A stretch of 32,310 nt of DNA, from positions 1 through 32,310 of the forward strand of contig MDVS01000147.1 in NCBI GenBank assembly GCA_001940645.1, read 5' to 3'. Origin of the DNA: Candidatus Heimdallarchaeota archaeon LC_3 (GTDB lineage Archaea > Asgardarchaeota > Heimdallarchaeia > Hodarchaeales > LC-3). Shown here in pieces: positions 9,429-18,043 of the stretch (the stretch's first letter is position 1; the number at the start of each line of letters is the position of its first letter). Position numbers and translations under genes: made by a program. The notes beneath the pieces are model-generated. The model was not told where the DNA came from. It worked only from the letters and a program-made list of their open reading frames with translations, and ran no database searches.

Positions 9429-10562
9429 TCATTTAGAAAGTAATTTTTCTACTAAGGGAAGGTATTCATGATCTTTCAATATTTTAGCATGAGGTAACGA
9501 AAAAAATGTAACTTTATGCTCCGAAACTAGTGATAACTCAGAAAAATAATGTAGAACCTCTGTAATTTGAGCGTGATAGTCTTCAAAATTTCTTGTTGCA
9601 TATAAAATTAAGAATTCTAAATCCTTTACTAAAAGAAGAATTGGTTTTAATGTCTCATCGACTTTTTTGATACCTTTCTGTCTCTGACTGATTGTAGTTC
9701 CCGAATGAAAAGATCCATGGAACAATATCATGAGTTTTATTCCTAATTTAGTTAGATTAGGAACAATTCTAGGTAAAATTAGTTGTTCTTCAAGATATTT
9801 CTTTTTTATTGTAGCAAGAGTATTTTTCGAAACATTAATTTCTTCAGCTAATGCTCTGTTAGATTTGTCTGGAAATTCTAAGAGTCCATTAAACACTTTT
9901 TTTTCTGTTTGTGACATTTTGAGGACATGTTGATCTTCCTCATATAACAAGGAATCATCTTCTATTTTTTTATCAGAATCTTCATCTGCTGGGTTCCCTA
10001 TATTAAATAAATTGCTTATTAATGGTGCATAAGAAAAAAATCGTACAAATTGTGTTGTTTCAAATGGAAATACAAGATAACTTAATGCTGTTCGTAAGAA
10101 AATATTCTTTTCTGATCCAGTTTGAGCCAAAAGCTGATTATTTCGATCAAAATCTGTGAAATTTTTTGAAATTGAAAATAACATTACATTTTCTGCTTCC
10201 CCTAGAGCAAATACATCTTCTCTAAATAGTTTTAGTACTTCTTGAAGATATTCCAATCTTTCCTCTGAATTCAATCTTAAACTTAGTCTTGCTAGTGAAA
10301 GACTGAATAATTCTGCTCCTATTTTTGGAAAACCAGGTAATGCAATTCTGTTAAACAATTTCTGTTCTTCTAATCTACTTTTAATTGTTGAAAATGTAGA
10401 TTTCCTCATTTCTAGAATTGAACATATTTCAGTGTCCTTTTTACTTGGGTAACGAAGTAATCCCACCAATACTTTCTTCTCATTAGGCGATAACTTTACA
10501 GTTTCATCTTTACCTTCATAATTTACTGACTCCAAGAACGAAGAAGAATCAAGATCAGACAT
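9429..10562 (-). CDS. transcriptional regulator built from two tandem winged-helix units
   Basis: Likely DNA-binding regulator with an unusual internal duplication. Residues 23-90 (LSPNEKKVLVGLLRYPSKKD, then a helix with KSTFSTIKSRLEEQKLFNRI) and 215-282 (MSQTEKKVFNGLLEFPDKSN, then KNTLATIKKKYLEEQLILPRI) align almost end to end. Each looks like a winged helix followed by an alpha/beta region of about 100 residues that may sense a ligand or mediate dimerisation. The two copies are joined by an acidic linker around residues 188-210. The helix-turn-helix plus small alpha/beta domain recalls Lrp/AsnC-type layouts, but the second half is not a clear RAM domain. The ATG at 10562 has no good ribosome site, so translation may be leaderless. 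The target is unknown; the divergent upstream neighbour region offers no known operator. Confidence 0.75.
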   Translation of the reverse strand: MSDLDSSSFLESVNYEGKDETVKLSPNEKKVLVGLLRYPSKKDTEICSILEMRKSTFSTIKSRLEEQKLFNRIALPGFPKIGAELFSLSLARLSLRLNSEERLEYLQEVLKLFREDVFALGEAENVMLFSISKNFTDFDRNNQLLAQTGSEKNIFLRTALSYLVFPFETTQFVRFFSYAPLISNLFNIGNPADEDSDKKIEDDSLLYEEDQHVLKMSQTEKKVFNGLLEFPDKSNRALAEEINVSKNTLATIKKKYLEEQLILPRIVPNLTKLGIKLMILFHGSFHSGTTISQRQKGIKKVDETLKPILLLVKDLEFLILYATRNFEDYHAQITEVLHYFSELSLVSEHKVTFFSLPHAKILKDHEYLPLVEKLLSK

Positions 10563-10689
10563 TTTAATCTATAGGCTCATAATCAAATTATTTAATATTT
10601 TCTTGAATTAAATATAGCATTATACTTATTTTTTTCTAATAAATTCGTAAAAATATAAAATTTTCGCAAAGAATCAAATTAATTTTTCA

Positions 10690-12384
10690 TCAAAAATTTT
10701 TCTCACTAATATTAGGTCGAAAAAGCCCGGATGAGGGATTTAATATGTTATTTGGATCTAAACTTTCTTTAATTTCTTTTAAAAGTTTAAATGACAATAA
10801 ATTTTTTTCCAAATGTAGTGATTCTTTGAAAGCATTCCCTACTCCGTGATGATGTGATAATGTAGCTCCGTTTTTGTTAAAAATCTCTAAAATTGCCTTT
10901 CTAATTTTTTTAATTAACGGATTATCCCAATCATAGTCCTCTTCTGTTAAAAAGGTGAAATAAATAGCTGCACCCTCGTTATATATATGTGAAATATGAG
11001 ACATAGCCACTAAACAATACTGTTTTAATTCAGATATTACTTTTTCATATATTATAGGTAGATTACTCCAAATAGTGGCTGTTTCTAATGTGTCAACTAA
11101 TAATCCATGTTCCATAAAATTTGATCGGTAGAATGGGAACTGATAACGTTCTTTGTACCACGATTTAGCTGGACTCTCTCCAATAGATATACCTTGATTT
11201 GATTTGCATATCGCAGATATTTTGCTTTTTTGGACTTTATTTATTTCTTCAATGCCATCAAAAACTAAAACTAATAGACATTGATGATCAGTTATAAATC
11301 CTTTTCGTTTTAGATAGAAAGAAGTAGCTTCTTTAAAAATAGTTTCGATCATTCCTTCTTCTGTATTAGATGCTAATCTTAAAAATAGTTTCGTTTCTTC
11401 TTTATCTGATAATCTTATAACAGAAGGTTTCAATCCAAGTTGATAGAATTCCTTAATGGCATTAATTCCATCAAAAAATGTTTTAAATAGAAAAGAAGAA
11501 AAATTTAATTTCATTATTGGTCTAATTCTTAAATAAGCTTTTGAGATTATTCCTAAGGAGCCTTCTGACCCTATCATTAAATCGGTTATATTTGGACCCA
11601 CAGCGGATTCAGGTACTAATAAATTTCTGTTTGTAATTGATCCTATTGGAGTAATTACCTCCATATCAAGTATTAAATTTTTTATATTTCCATACAGACT
11701 TGAAAATTGACCCGCTCCTTTCGCGGAAATTGCCCCTCCAATGCTAGTGAGGAGAAAACTTTGGGGACTATGTCCAAATTTATAGTTTCTTTCATTAAGC
11801 CATTTTTCTAAATCAGGAAGAATGATTCCACTTTCTACTAATGCAATGCTTGAATCTGGAAAGAATTCGAGAATTTTGTTCATTAATGACATGTTTATTG
11901 CTATATTTGTTTTATTTTTTAAAATCGGTTCGATAGCTTCAGTAACTGAAGTTCTTCCACCAGAGGGTATTACACATAAATCATTATCATTTGCTATTTT
12001 TAAAAATTCCTTCAAGGCTTCTACATTATTAGGAAAAACAACAGCATCTATTATATTTTTTACCTTTCCATTTCTTAATCTTAAAAGGTCCCAATATGAC
12101 ATCCCAAATGAAAACTTTATTCTTTCTACTTTATCAATACTAATTTTTAGATCTGGGATGTTTTTAATTTGTTTGAACAAATTATCTGAAATTTTTGACT
12201 CAGGAACCATTATAGGAAATTGAGATTTTTCTCTGTTAATATTTTCTTTCATTTTACGTTCCAAATTTGTGATAGAGAAGTAATCTTTAATAAATTCACT
12301 CATCTGATCAGTTAACCAAATTTTTTCACCTCCCCAGTGAAATAGCGAATTTAATTCTTCATAATTAATAATGTCTTTCTTCAA
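10690..12384 (-). CDS. FAD-linked oxidase, alkylglycerone-phosphate synthase (AGPS)-like
   Basis: Flavoprotein of the VAO/PCMH family with more resemblance to alkyldihydroxyacetone-phosphate synthase than to glycolate or lactate oxidases. In eukaryotes that enzyme swaps the acyl chain of acyl-DHAP for a fatty alcohol, making the ether bond. Visible features: a lead-in LRLRNGKVKNIIDAVVFPNN (101-120); FAD-binding PSGGRTSV (140-147); GHSPQSFLLTSIGGAISAKG (204-223); YGNIKNL and TPIGSI; the GSEGSLGII loop (272-280); SVIRLSD (321-327); the substrate-domain tyrosine in GAAIYFTF (Y475); and the diagnostic HHHGVG with H511-H513. Length of 564 residues fits. The start is TTG 12384 with GGGT upstream. 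No peroxisomal signal would be expected here. Glycerol-phosphate or D-lactate-type oxidase is the fallback. Confidence 0.8.
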   Translation of the reverse strand: MKKDIINYEELNSLFHWGGEKIWLTDQMSEFIKDYFSITNLERKMKENINREKSQFPIMVPESKISDNLFKQIKNIPDLKISIDKVERIKFSFGMSYWDLLRLRNGKVKNIIDAVVFPNNVEALKEFLKIANDNDLCVIPSGGRTSVTEAIEPILKNKTNIAINMSLMNKILEFFPDSSIALVESGIILPDLEKWLNERNYKFGHSPQSFLLTSIGGAISAKGAGQFSSLYGNIKNLILDMEVITPIGSITNRNLLVPESAVGPNITDLMIGSEGSLGIISKAYLRIRPIMKLNFSSFLFKTFFDGINAIKEFYQLGLKPSVIRLSDKEETKLFLRLASNTEEGMIETIFKEATSFYLKRKGFITDHQCLLVLVFDGIEEINKVQKSKISAICKSNQGISIGESPAKSWYKERYQFPFYRSNFMEHGLLVDTLETATIWSNLPIIYEKVISELKQYCLVAMSHISHIYNEGAAIYFTFLTEEDYDWDNPLIKKIRKAILEIFNKNGATLSHHHGVGNAFKESLHLEKNLLSFKLLKEIKESLDPNNILNPSSGLFRPNISEKNF

Positions 12385-12544
12385 ATCTAAACCCGATCAT
12401 TCTTATTATGAATCAAGAAGTTTTCATAAATTATTAAGATTTTTAATTTTTCTCAGTAAGAAAAGAAGTACTTTTTAGTTAATTAGTTAAATTAAACATT
12501 AAATCATAATTTTTCAAAAGATAAATATTAAGGTTTGTGAGTTT

Positions 12545-13570
12545 GTGTCAAATTTAAGGGAAGTATTAAGAGATGCTGTAATTGTTTATAAACAAGCGAA
12601 TTTTAGAGTTTTTACTTCGCTAGGGTTAGTAGTATCATTAATAATAATATTAATTTTTAGTTTGATTCATTTTTTTGGTTTTGAAATTGGCGGTGTTTCA
12701 GTCACTGGGGGATTATCAAATTTTTTATTTAATTTTACCCTAGCTTTTGGATCTGCTTTATTTACTAGTTCATTATTTTGGATGATTGGTAAAAATTATG
12801 GTCCAAAAATTGGAACTTTATTAGTTACCAATAAAATCTTAAAAATTGTTTTTACTAAAGGAGATTCTCATTATTTTGAAAAACTTGGTGTCTCAGAAAG
12901 AAAAATAAATCCAGGAATGGCTATTAATAAATTCATCAACCTTTTATTATCTTGGTTAGCTGTTTCTGCATTTCTTATTGGCAGTACAATACGCTTATTT
13001 GATTTTCCTGTTTCAGAATTCCTTATATCAAATGATAACTTGTTATATATTTTCTTGAGATATATATTTGTTTTAATAATTTCACCTGTTTTACTTCTGA
13101 TAGTCATTCCAATTCCGTGGATGCTTACCGATACACAACTGAAAAGTTATTCTTCAAAATTAAGGTTGAATAATTTAGTGGGTCGCTTGGTTCAACAAAG
13201 AGTTGCCTCACTTTTTGCTATTGGTGGAGTAATTTCATTATTTTTAATTAGTCCATCAATTGAACTCCTATTAGCTTTGATTGGTTTTATCATTATATTT
13301 GTTGGTTTACCAGCCTCACTTGTTGCTTTTCTATATAATCTTTTATTTCAAATGGAATTTTATGATGAATTTATTAAAACTATTCCTGTACCCTATGGCT
13401 TAACACAAATCATTATGGAATCAAAATCGATAGAAGATGACTCAAAAGAAATTTCTAAGACGGAAGAGTCTGAAAAAGTAACTGAAGTTCAAGAAAAATC
13501 AGAAAAAGATTCTCAAGAAAATTCTGGTGAAAAGAAAAATGATGACCCTTCAATAGGACCTTCAAGTTAA
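12545..13570 (+). CDS. polytopic membrane protein of unknown function
   Basis: Integral membrane protein of 341 residues with about six hydrophobic spans: roughly 22-45, 58-83, 130-152, 165-193, 218-238 and 241-268. A short positively charged loop with a KNYGPKIG motif follows span 2. The last 55 residues are a soluble tail very rich in Glu, Lys and Ser (EESEKVTEVQEKSEKDSQEN), probably disordered and cytoplasmic. I do not recognise the family: there are no transporter signature motifs, no histidine or aspartate pairs in the membrane and no rhomboid or CAAX-protease motif. The start is GTG 12545, with AGGT about 10 bases upstream. It reads away from the AGPS-like gene and is followed by the secreted peptidase, 145 bases on. 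Confidence 0.7.
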   Translation: MSNLREVLRDAVIVYKQANFRVFTSLGLVVSLIIILIFSLIHFFGFEIGGVSVTGGLSNFLFNFTLAFGSALFTSSLFWMIGKNYGPKIGTLLVTNKILKIVFTKGDSHYFEKLGVSERKINPGMAINKFINLLLSWLAVSAFLIGSTIRLFDFPVSEFLISNDNLLYIFLRYIFVLIISPVLLLIVIPIPWMLTDTQLKSYSSKLRLNNLVGRLVQQRVASLFAIGGVISLFLISPSIELLLALIGFIIIFVGLPASLVAFLYNLLFQMEFYDEFIKTIPVPYGLTQIIMESKSIEDDSKEISKTEESEKVTEVQEKSEKDSQENSGEKKNDDPSIGPSS

Positions 13571-13715
13571 AGCTATGTCTGTAAATCAGCTAAAATTTTG
13601 AGGATTTTCTATTTTTAATATATTTTTATAATGATTAATTATGATCTAAGTAATTACACAGAATATTGATTAATTTAGATGATTATAATAATAATCAATA
13701 AAAATAATTAATAAA

Positions 13716-15707
13716 ATGGATTTAAGAGTTAACATGGAAAAAAAAAGTATATTTTTTATTATTTCAATTCTTCTTCTTTCAATTTCACAAATAGTTTATT
13801 CACTAGAAAAACCTAGCACGGGAAGTATTGAAAATTTTTTATCTGTTTTAAGTCCCTCAACTTCCCAAAACTCTCAGAAAATTATTTCTGATGAAATTTC
13901 TTTATCTGAAGATAAATTAGACCAAAAAATAAAAATCTACAAACAGGGAAATTTAGATTATACTATAAAGAATCTTTACAAAGTTAATGAGAACTTCAAT
14001 ATTAATGATACAAAACTTTTTTGGGCTCTTGATTTAAGAAAAGACTCAAATAATTATGCAGAAGCATATTATCAAATTAATGCTACTGTTGTCGCAATTT
14101 CTCAATATTCATATATATTTGTGGAAACAGCATCTGCTCCATTTTATTCAGGAGAAAATGGACAAGGAGAATCCATTGCATCATCCTTCGATCAAATTTA
14201 TTTGAAAGAAGTTCTTTTTTTTGGCAATCCATCAGATGTAGATGAAAATGGGAAGATAATAATTTTGATTTTGAATATTTTAAATGATGGAAACAATGTT
14301 GCAGGTTTTTTTTCTCCCTTGAATTGGTTTCCAATTTCAGAAAACTCTGAGGAAATTGATTTTTATTCAAATTATGCTGATATGATTTATATTGAAAAGG
14401 ATTTTGTTCTATCCTCTGGTTTAGCTACATTAGCACATGAATTTCAACATTTAATTCAATTTAATACAGACGATTCAGAGGATATATGGTTAGATGAGGG
14501 ATTATCAATGTATGCTGAAAAATTAACCGGTCATGATGGTACTATCAATGATTATGTGAAAAATGTAGCCGAGGGATTTGGAAATAACATTGATTTGTCT
14601 TTAACGTATTGGGAATATTCCGAAATTGCTCACTATGGGGCATCCTATTTGTTCTTACTTTACTTATCGGATCGATTTGGTAAAAATATTATTAGCCAGA
14701 TTAGTAGGGATATTAACAATCAAGGTATGGAGAGTATAGAAAAAAATCTGAAGAGTATAAATACTGGAATAAATATTTCTGATATATTCCAAGATTGGTC
14801 TATTTCTCTTGCAATAAATGATAAGCAATCCTCACCATATTTCTTTAATAATTATTCCTCACAAGTAAATATTCAATCTAATTGGAATTTAAATGAAGAG
14901 AATGAATATTTTGGACAAAAAGTTGATCATTGGGCAACAGATATTATTGATTTAAGTTCAACGCCAGAGGGAAGATACTGGATAACTTTTCGAGGAGAAA
15001 TTTCGAAATGGGAAGATGAATTTGAACGGGAGTTTTCGCTAACTTTACTGCAATACGATTCGATGAATTCAAGTTGGTTAATCAGCAAATTAAGAAATTT
15101 TAACTCGATATTACTAGAAATGAATTCAAATTATACAACTACACTATTATTAATAAATTCTATAACAGGGACAAGCTCTGGGTATTATGAAGCAGAACTT
15201 CCGAAAACATGGTATTCAAATTATAATTTATATGGTCAAAAACAGATAACTAACCTTCCATTGATTACAGGAGAAGTAAAAGATTCGTTTACTAGCAGAA
15301 TAATTATTCCCATGCCTAAAAACCTTAATGGAACAAATTGGTCAATACCATTGCTCACAGAAATCCTTCTTCAAGTTCATGATACTAAAACAGGAAACAT
15401 AATTACTAGTTTTGATACTTTTAATTGGAATAATTCAGAGGAATATTTCTTTTTAGACCTTGGAAATTCTTTGTTTAGCGCAGGAGACTATTTTTTTTCA
15501 GCTAAATTAACAACACTAGGAGAAGAAATCACCCTTTTTTCTAAGGGATGGACAGAATTAGGTCAATTTATTTCAAATAATTCCATTTCTTCATCCAATG
15601 ATTACAATGATACTTCTACTGTGGCCAGTTCAGCTTATGGATTTACTTTAATGTCTCTCTTTATTTTGTTATGTATAATTTATATGAAAAGAAAAAGAAA
15701 GTTCTAA
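13716..15707 (+). CDS. secreted, membrane-anchored zinc metallopeptidase (M30/hyicolysin-like)
   Basis: Extracellular zinc peptidase. An N-terminal signal peptide (MEKKSIFFIISILLLSISQI, residues 7-26) is followed by a long extracellular region. The zinc site is HEFQH (241-245), with glutamate E242 catalytic and the third ligand E261 in WLDEGLSMYAE, an arrangement seen in gluzincins, particularly M30-type peptidases. Residues 370-610 look like beta-sandwich domains with many Asn and Ser, including N-glycosylation sequons. A single hydrophobic span near 640-657 followed by KRKRKF anchors the C-terminus in the membrane with a positive-inside tail. Two possible starts exist (ATG 13716 or 13734); the second gives a cleaner signal peptide, but neither has a strong ribosome site. 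Substrates are unknown; surface protein turnover or peptide scavenging is likely. Confidence 0.8.
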   Translation: MDLRVNMEKKSIFFIISILLLSISQIVYSLEKPSTGSIENFLSVLSPSTSQNSQKIISDEISLSEDKLDQKIKIYKQGNLDYTIKNLYKVNENFNINDTKLFWALDLRKDSNNYAEAYYQINATVVAISQYSYIFVETASAPFYSGENGQGESIASSFDQIYLKEVLFFGNPSDVDENGKIIILILNILNDGNNVAGFFSPLNWFPISENSEEIDFYSNYADMIYIEKDFVLSSGLATLAHEFQHLIQFNTDDSEDIWLDEGLSMYAEKLTGHDGTINDYVKNVAEGFGNNIDLSLTYWEYSEIAHYGASYLFLLYLSDRFGKNIISQISRDINNQGMESIEKNLKSINTGINISDIFQDWSISLAINDKQSSPYFFNNYSSQVNIQSNWNLNEENEYFGQKVDHWATDIIDLSSTPEGRYWITFRGEISKWEDEFEREFSLTLLQYDSMNSSWLISKLRNFNSILLEMNSNYTTTLLLINSITGTSSGYYEAELPKTWYSNYNLYGQKQITNLPLITGEVKDSFTSRIIIPMPKNLNGTNWSIPLLTEILLQVHDTKTGNIITSFDTFNWNNSEEYFFLDLGNSLFSAGDYFFSAKLTTLGEEITLFSKGWTELGQFISNNSISSSNDYNDTSTVASSAYGFTLMSLFILLCIIYMKRKRKF

Positions 15708-15737
15708 TTTTAACTTTAAGTGAACCAAGTTCTAATA

Positions 15738-17459
15738 TTAATCTAATTCAATAATGAATTCGCAATATGAAAATCCTAATGAATGACAGGAAACTTCTTT
15801 TACTCTAATATCATCCTCTAATATTCTTTCTAATCTTCCTTGAATAAATCCTGCGGTAAAATTACAAAGAACTGCCTTTTCTCTATCAACTTCAAATAAA
15901 AGTTGTCCCTCCACTTCGAAGTTTAAACCTGCGCTGATTGCGGATTCATAGATCTTAATTCTAATTGTTTCTTCATCTTCAACTTCTAAGAAAGATTGAC
16001 CATAAAGTCGTGTCAGGATTGTAGAAGGGTCATTTAGATATCCTAAAAGGGCTTTACATCCTACACCAAACTCTAATGGGCTTTCTAAGTTTGACTTTTT
16101 CATTATTCTTTCCATAATTTCGAAGTCTTTACCATGCTTTCCATAATGAATACCTGCATAATATAATAATGAAGAAAAGAAAGGATCTGAAAATTTAATT
16201 CCATTTAATGCTTGTTGTAAAACAGAAATATGCACATAATCCCCAGGATTCGGTCTTAATACAGTCCTCAACAAAGAACTTTGATACATATTCTTAGATA
16301 TAACGTTAAGTGAATTCTGGAATCTAGCTTTTTCTTCTTTATTTAAGAATGGTCTTGTTTTTTCATGACTGAAATCCTTTTTTTTTCCAATTTCGATATC
16401 GAATTGACACAAATTATCACCTAAACCCCAACATTTACTTTCAACAACAGAAACATTCTCTTCTCCAATGGTTGTTTCGATTAACCCAGCAATTTCTCCT
16501 GCTATTAAATAACAAACCGGTTGACCTATTGGAGCCATTCTTGCTGAATATGCTGAATCATAGACCTGAATTGAAGCAATTTTTTTCTCATTCCTAGTGA
16601 CTAACGATCGACTAGTTAAAAATAAGGGTAATCCATATGAATTTGCAGAATATAGTTCCTGTAAACCTTCTAATAAATCCCTGAATTTACTAGTAGAGTC
16701 AGTATGTTCTAAGATTCTAGGATTGGCTGTTAAAAAACGAAATTGAGTATTAGAATACTTTCCCATATTTACTCCTACATCATAAAGATATTGTCTGGAT
16801 GCTGGATTAATTGCAAGAATACTTGTTACAATCGATTGTAATACCCCAATATGTACGTAATCTCCCAAAGAAGGTCTTGTAAGCTCTTGAATAGTCTCAA
16901 GAGTCATAGTTTTTTGAGATATTGTTAACATGTTATATTTTTGCCATCTACCCAGTTCTTCTTCTGAGGATTCGACTGAAGCTTCAATTAAGCTATTGAA
17001 TAATTGGTTAAATATTGCATTATTTGCAAATATTCCTCCACCTGAATCTCCTTGATCAAAATTTAAAGCACTAATAGGATTTGATTCATCAATGGGTGGT
17101 GTTTCCGATTCAAAAGGTGATTGTCCCTGTGGTAAATCAAAAGTCCCAAATGGATTTCCCTGGTTTTCACCATTCATACCGGCTGCACTAGTAGAAAATG
17201 CTCCCAATTCTTCACTCAGAAGCTCTGCAGCCATTTGAGCAGTTAACACCATTTTATCATTAAACAATACAGCAGGAACGTTCCGAACATTATATTTCTC
17301 TGAAAGTTCAGGTTCTTCATCAGTGTCTATTAAAGTTAACGATACATTTGACATCGAAGATGTAGAAATGATAGTTCTTAAATTCCGTTCAATAACTTTA
17401 CAAGGAGCACATGATACTGACTTAAATAATACAATCGAAACTCTGCCTATATTCTGCAT
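15738..17459 (-). CDS. thioredoxin-V4R-V4R fusion protein
   Basis: A three-part cytoplasmic protein. Residues 1-85 form a thioredoxin fold with a CAPC redox motif (C17-C20) and the cis-proline segment NVPAVL (60-65). Residues 86-170 are a Gly/Asn/Pro-rich linker. Two copies of a unit of about 165 residues follow (195-357 and 400-573). Each begins with PGDYVHI- or LGDYVHI-like strings, then a helical part (DVGVNMGKY / YAGIHYGKH), then a V4R domain with the typical ending: KCWGLGDNLCQFDI (342-355) and SCHSLGFSYCEFII (557-570). V4R domains bind small hydrophobic ligands or metals and share the fold of Bet3/TRAPP subunits. A redox sensor or ligand-gated scaffold is plausible. The ATG has an AGGACC site upstream. 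Confidence 0.85.
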   Translation of the reverse strand: MQNIGRVSIVLFKSVSCAPCKVIERNLRTIISTSSMSNVSLTLIDTDEEPELSEKYNVRNVPAVLFNDKMVLTAQMAAELLSEELGAFSTSAAGMNGENQGNPFGTFDLPQGQSPFESETPPIDESNPISALNFDQGDSGGGIFANNAIFNQLFNSLIEASVESSEEELGRWQKYNMLTISQKTMTLETIQELTRPSLGDYVHIGVLQSIVTSILAINPASRQYLYDVGVNMGKYSNTQFRFLTANPRILEHTDSTSKFRDLLEGLQELYSANSYGLPLFLTSRSLVTRNEKKIASIQVYDSAYSARMAPIGQPVCYLIAGEIAGLIETTIGEENVSVVESKCWGLGDNLCQFDIEIGKKKDFSHEKTRPFLNKEEKARFQNSLNVISKNMYQSSLLRTVLRPNPGDYVHISVLQQALNGIKFSDPFFSSLLYYAGIHYGKHGKDFEIMERIMKKSNLESPLEFGVGCKALLGYLNDPSTILTRLYGQSFLEVEDEETIRIKIYESAISAGLNFEVEGQLLFEVDREKAVLCNFTAGFIQGRLERILEDDIRVKEVSCHSLGFSYCEFIIELD

Positions 17460-17661
17460 TTTAAGGTCCTATATGATTGGTTTTCAAAATGAATTTAAAT
17501 TTGAATAAATTATTAATCAAGTACAATTATTTATTTATTATTTATTTAATTTACCGATTGATTATTTTTTGGTATATTAATTCTTTCTAAATTGAACTTA
17601 TATTAAATTCATTAATAATTTAAAATGATTGAATCGTCTAATTTCTTGCCCGAGTAGCTCA

Positions 17662-17692
17662 AAATTTTAAGCTTTGTTCTTAGATTGGCTAA
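17662..17692 (+). other. tRNA intron in the D-loop (between positions 14 and 15)
   Basis: A 31-base intron. Exon AGCT (17656-17659) pairs with intron GGCT (17687-17690), one G-U. The flanking 3-base bulges are CAA and AAG; cutting after their second bases leaves exactly the normal D-loop AGCACGGTA. Inside, AATTTTAAG pairs with CTTAGATT around the loop CTTTGTT, with one bulged T. This is a bulge-helix-bulge at a non-canonical site. Confidence 0.75.
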
Positions 17693-17716
17693 GCACGGTA
17701 GAGCAAATGGCTGTTA

Positions 17717-17760
17717 TTATTCAAAAACTTTAGATTTTTCTAATAAATCAATTAACAGAC
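17717..17760 (+). other. tRNA intron at the canonical 37/38 position
   Basis: A 44-base intron. Exon CTGT (17711-17714) pairs with intron ACAG (17755-17758), with 3-base bulges TAT and ACA; cleavage after the second base of each gives the 37/38 junction. The outer helix is the anticodon stem AATGG/CCATT; the helix further inside the intron is weak. Confidence 0.85.
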
Positions 17761-17826
17761 ACCATTGGGTCGTGGGTTCAAATCCCTCCTCGGGCGTTAA
17801 TTTATTTAGTTTCTCAATTAGGAAAA

Positions 17827-17839
17827 TTTTTTTTTTTTT
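17827..17839 (+). terminator. poly-T tract downstream of tRNA-Asn
   Basis: A run of 13 T begins about 30 bases after the tRNA. Archaeal RNA polymerase terminates at such tracts on the non-template strand. No stable hairpin is needed or seen. Confidence 0.55.
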
Positions 17840-17965
17840 CATGTTCTAAAAAATAAGAGCTTTACACTTGAAATCAATAATCAATTCTAAATTTATTTTA
17901 TCTCAATCATATAGATTTTACTTATTATACAACACGCATACTATGAATCTATCTAAATTATCCAT

Positions 17966-17984
17966 CACTGGTATGCGGACAGTG
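17966..17984. repeat. short hairpin downstream of the tnpB relic
   Basis: CACTG (17966-17970) and CAGTG (17980-17984) form a 5-bp stem around 9 bases. It lies about 60 bases beyond the 3' end of the tnpB remnant, where IS200/IS605-type elements carry their right-end hairpin and omega RNA. The assignment is only positional. Confidence 0.3.
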
Positions 17985-18043
17985 TGAAGGATCGAAAATC
18001 ATGAAAGGGAAGCTGTTTGTCTCGAAAAATTTGTTAACTCACG

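Larger units (their letters stand above)
17648..17796 (+). tRNA. tRNA-Asn(GUU) with two introns
   Basis: The acceptor stem GCCCGAG (17648-17654) pairs with CTCGGGC (17789-17795); the discriminator is G73 and no CCA is encoded. Exon 1 runs through A14 (17661). Exon 2 (17693-17716) carries GCACGGTA, the D-stem GAGC, the anticodon stem AATGG and CUGUUA, giving anticodon GUU. Exon 3 (17761-17796) has A38, CCATT, variable GGGTC and the T-arm GTGGG-TTCAAAT-CCCTC. The introns are 17662-17692 and 17717-17760. After removal all arms pair, except T50-T64 in the T-stem. A TATA-like TTTAAAAT lies at 17619-17626 and a run of 13 T (17827-17839) follows as a likely transcription terminator. Confidence 0.9.

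Noticed and set aside
12871..13107. Minus-strand open frame within the membrane-protein gene
   Set aside because: It is antisense to hydrophobic spans, has no ribosome site and lacks family features.
17655..17700. Reading the extra D-arm bases as an insertion error or very long D-loop
   Set aside because: The 31 bases fit a bulge-helix-bulge with exact restoration of a normal D-loop, which an error would not produce.
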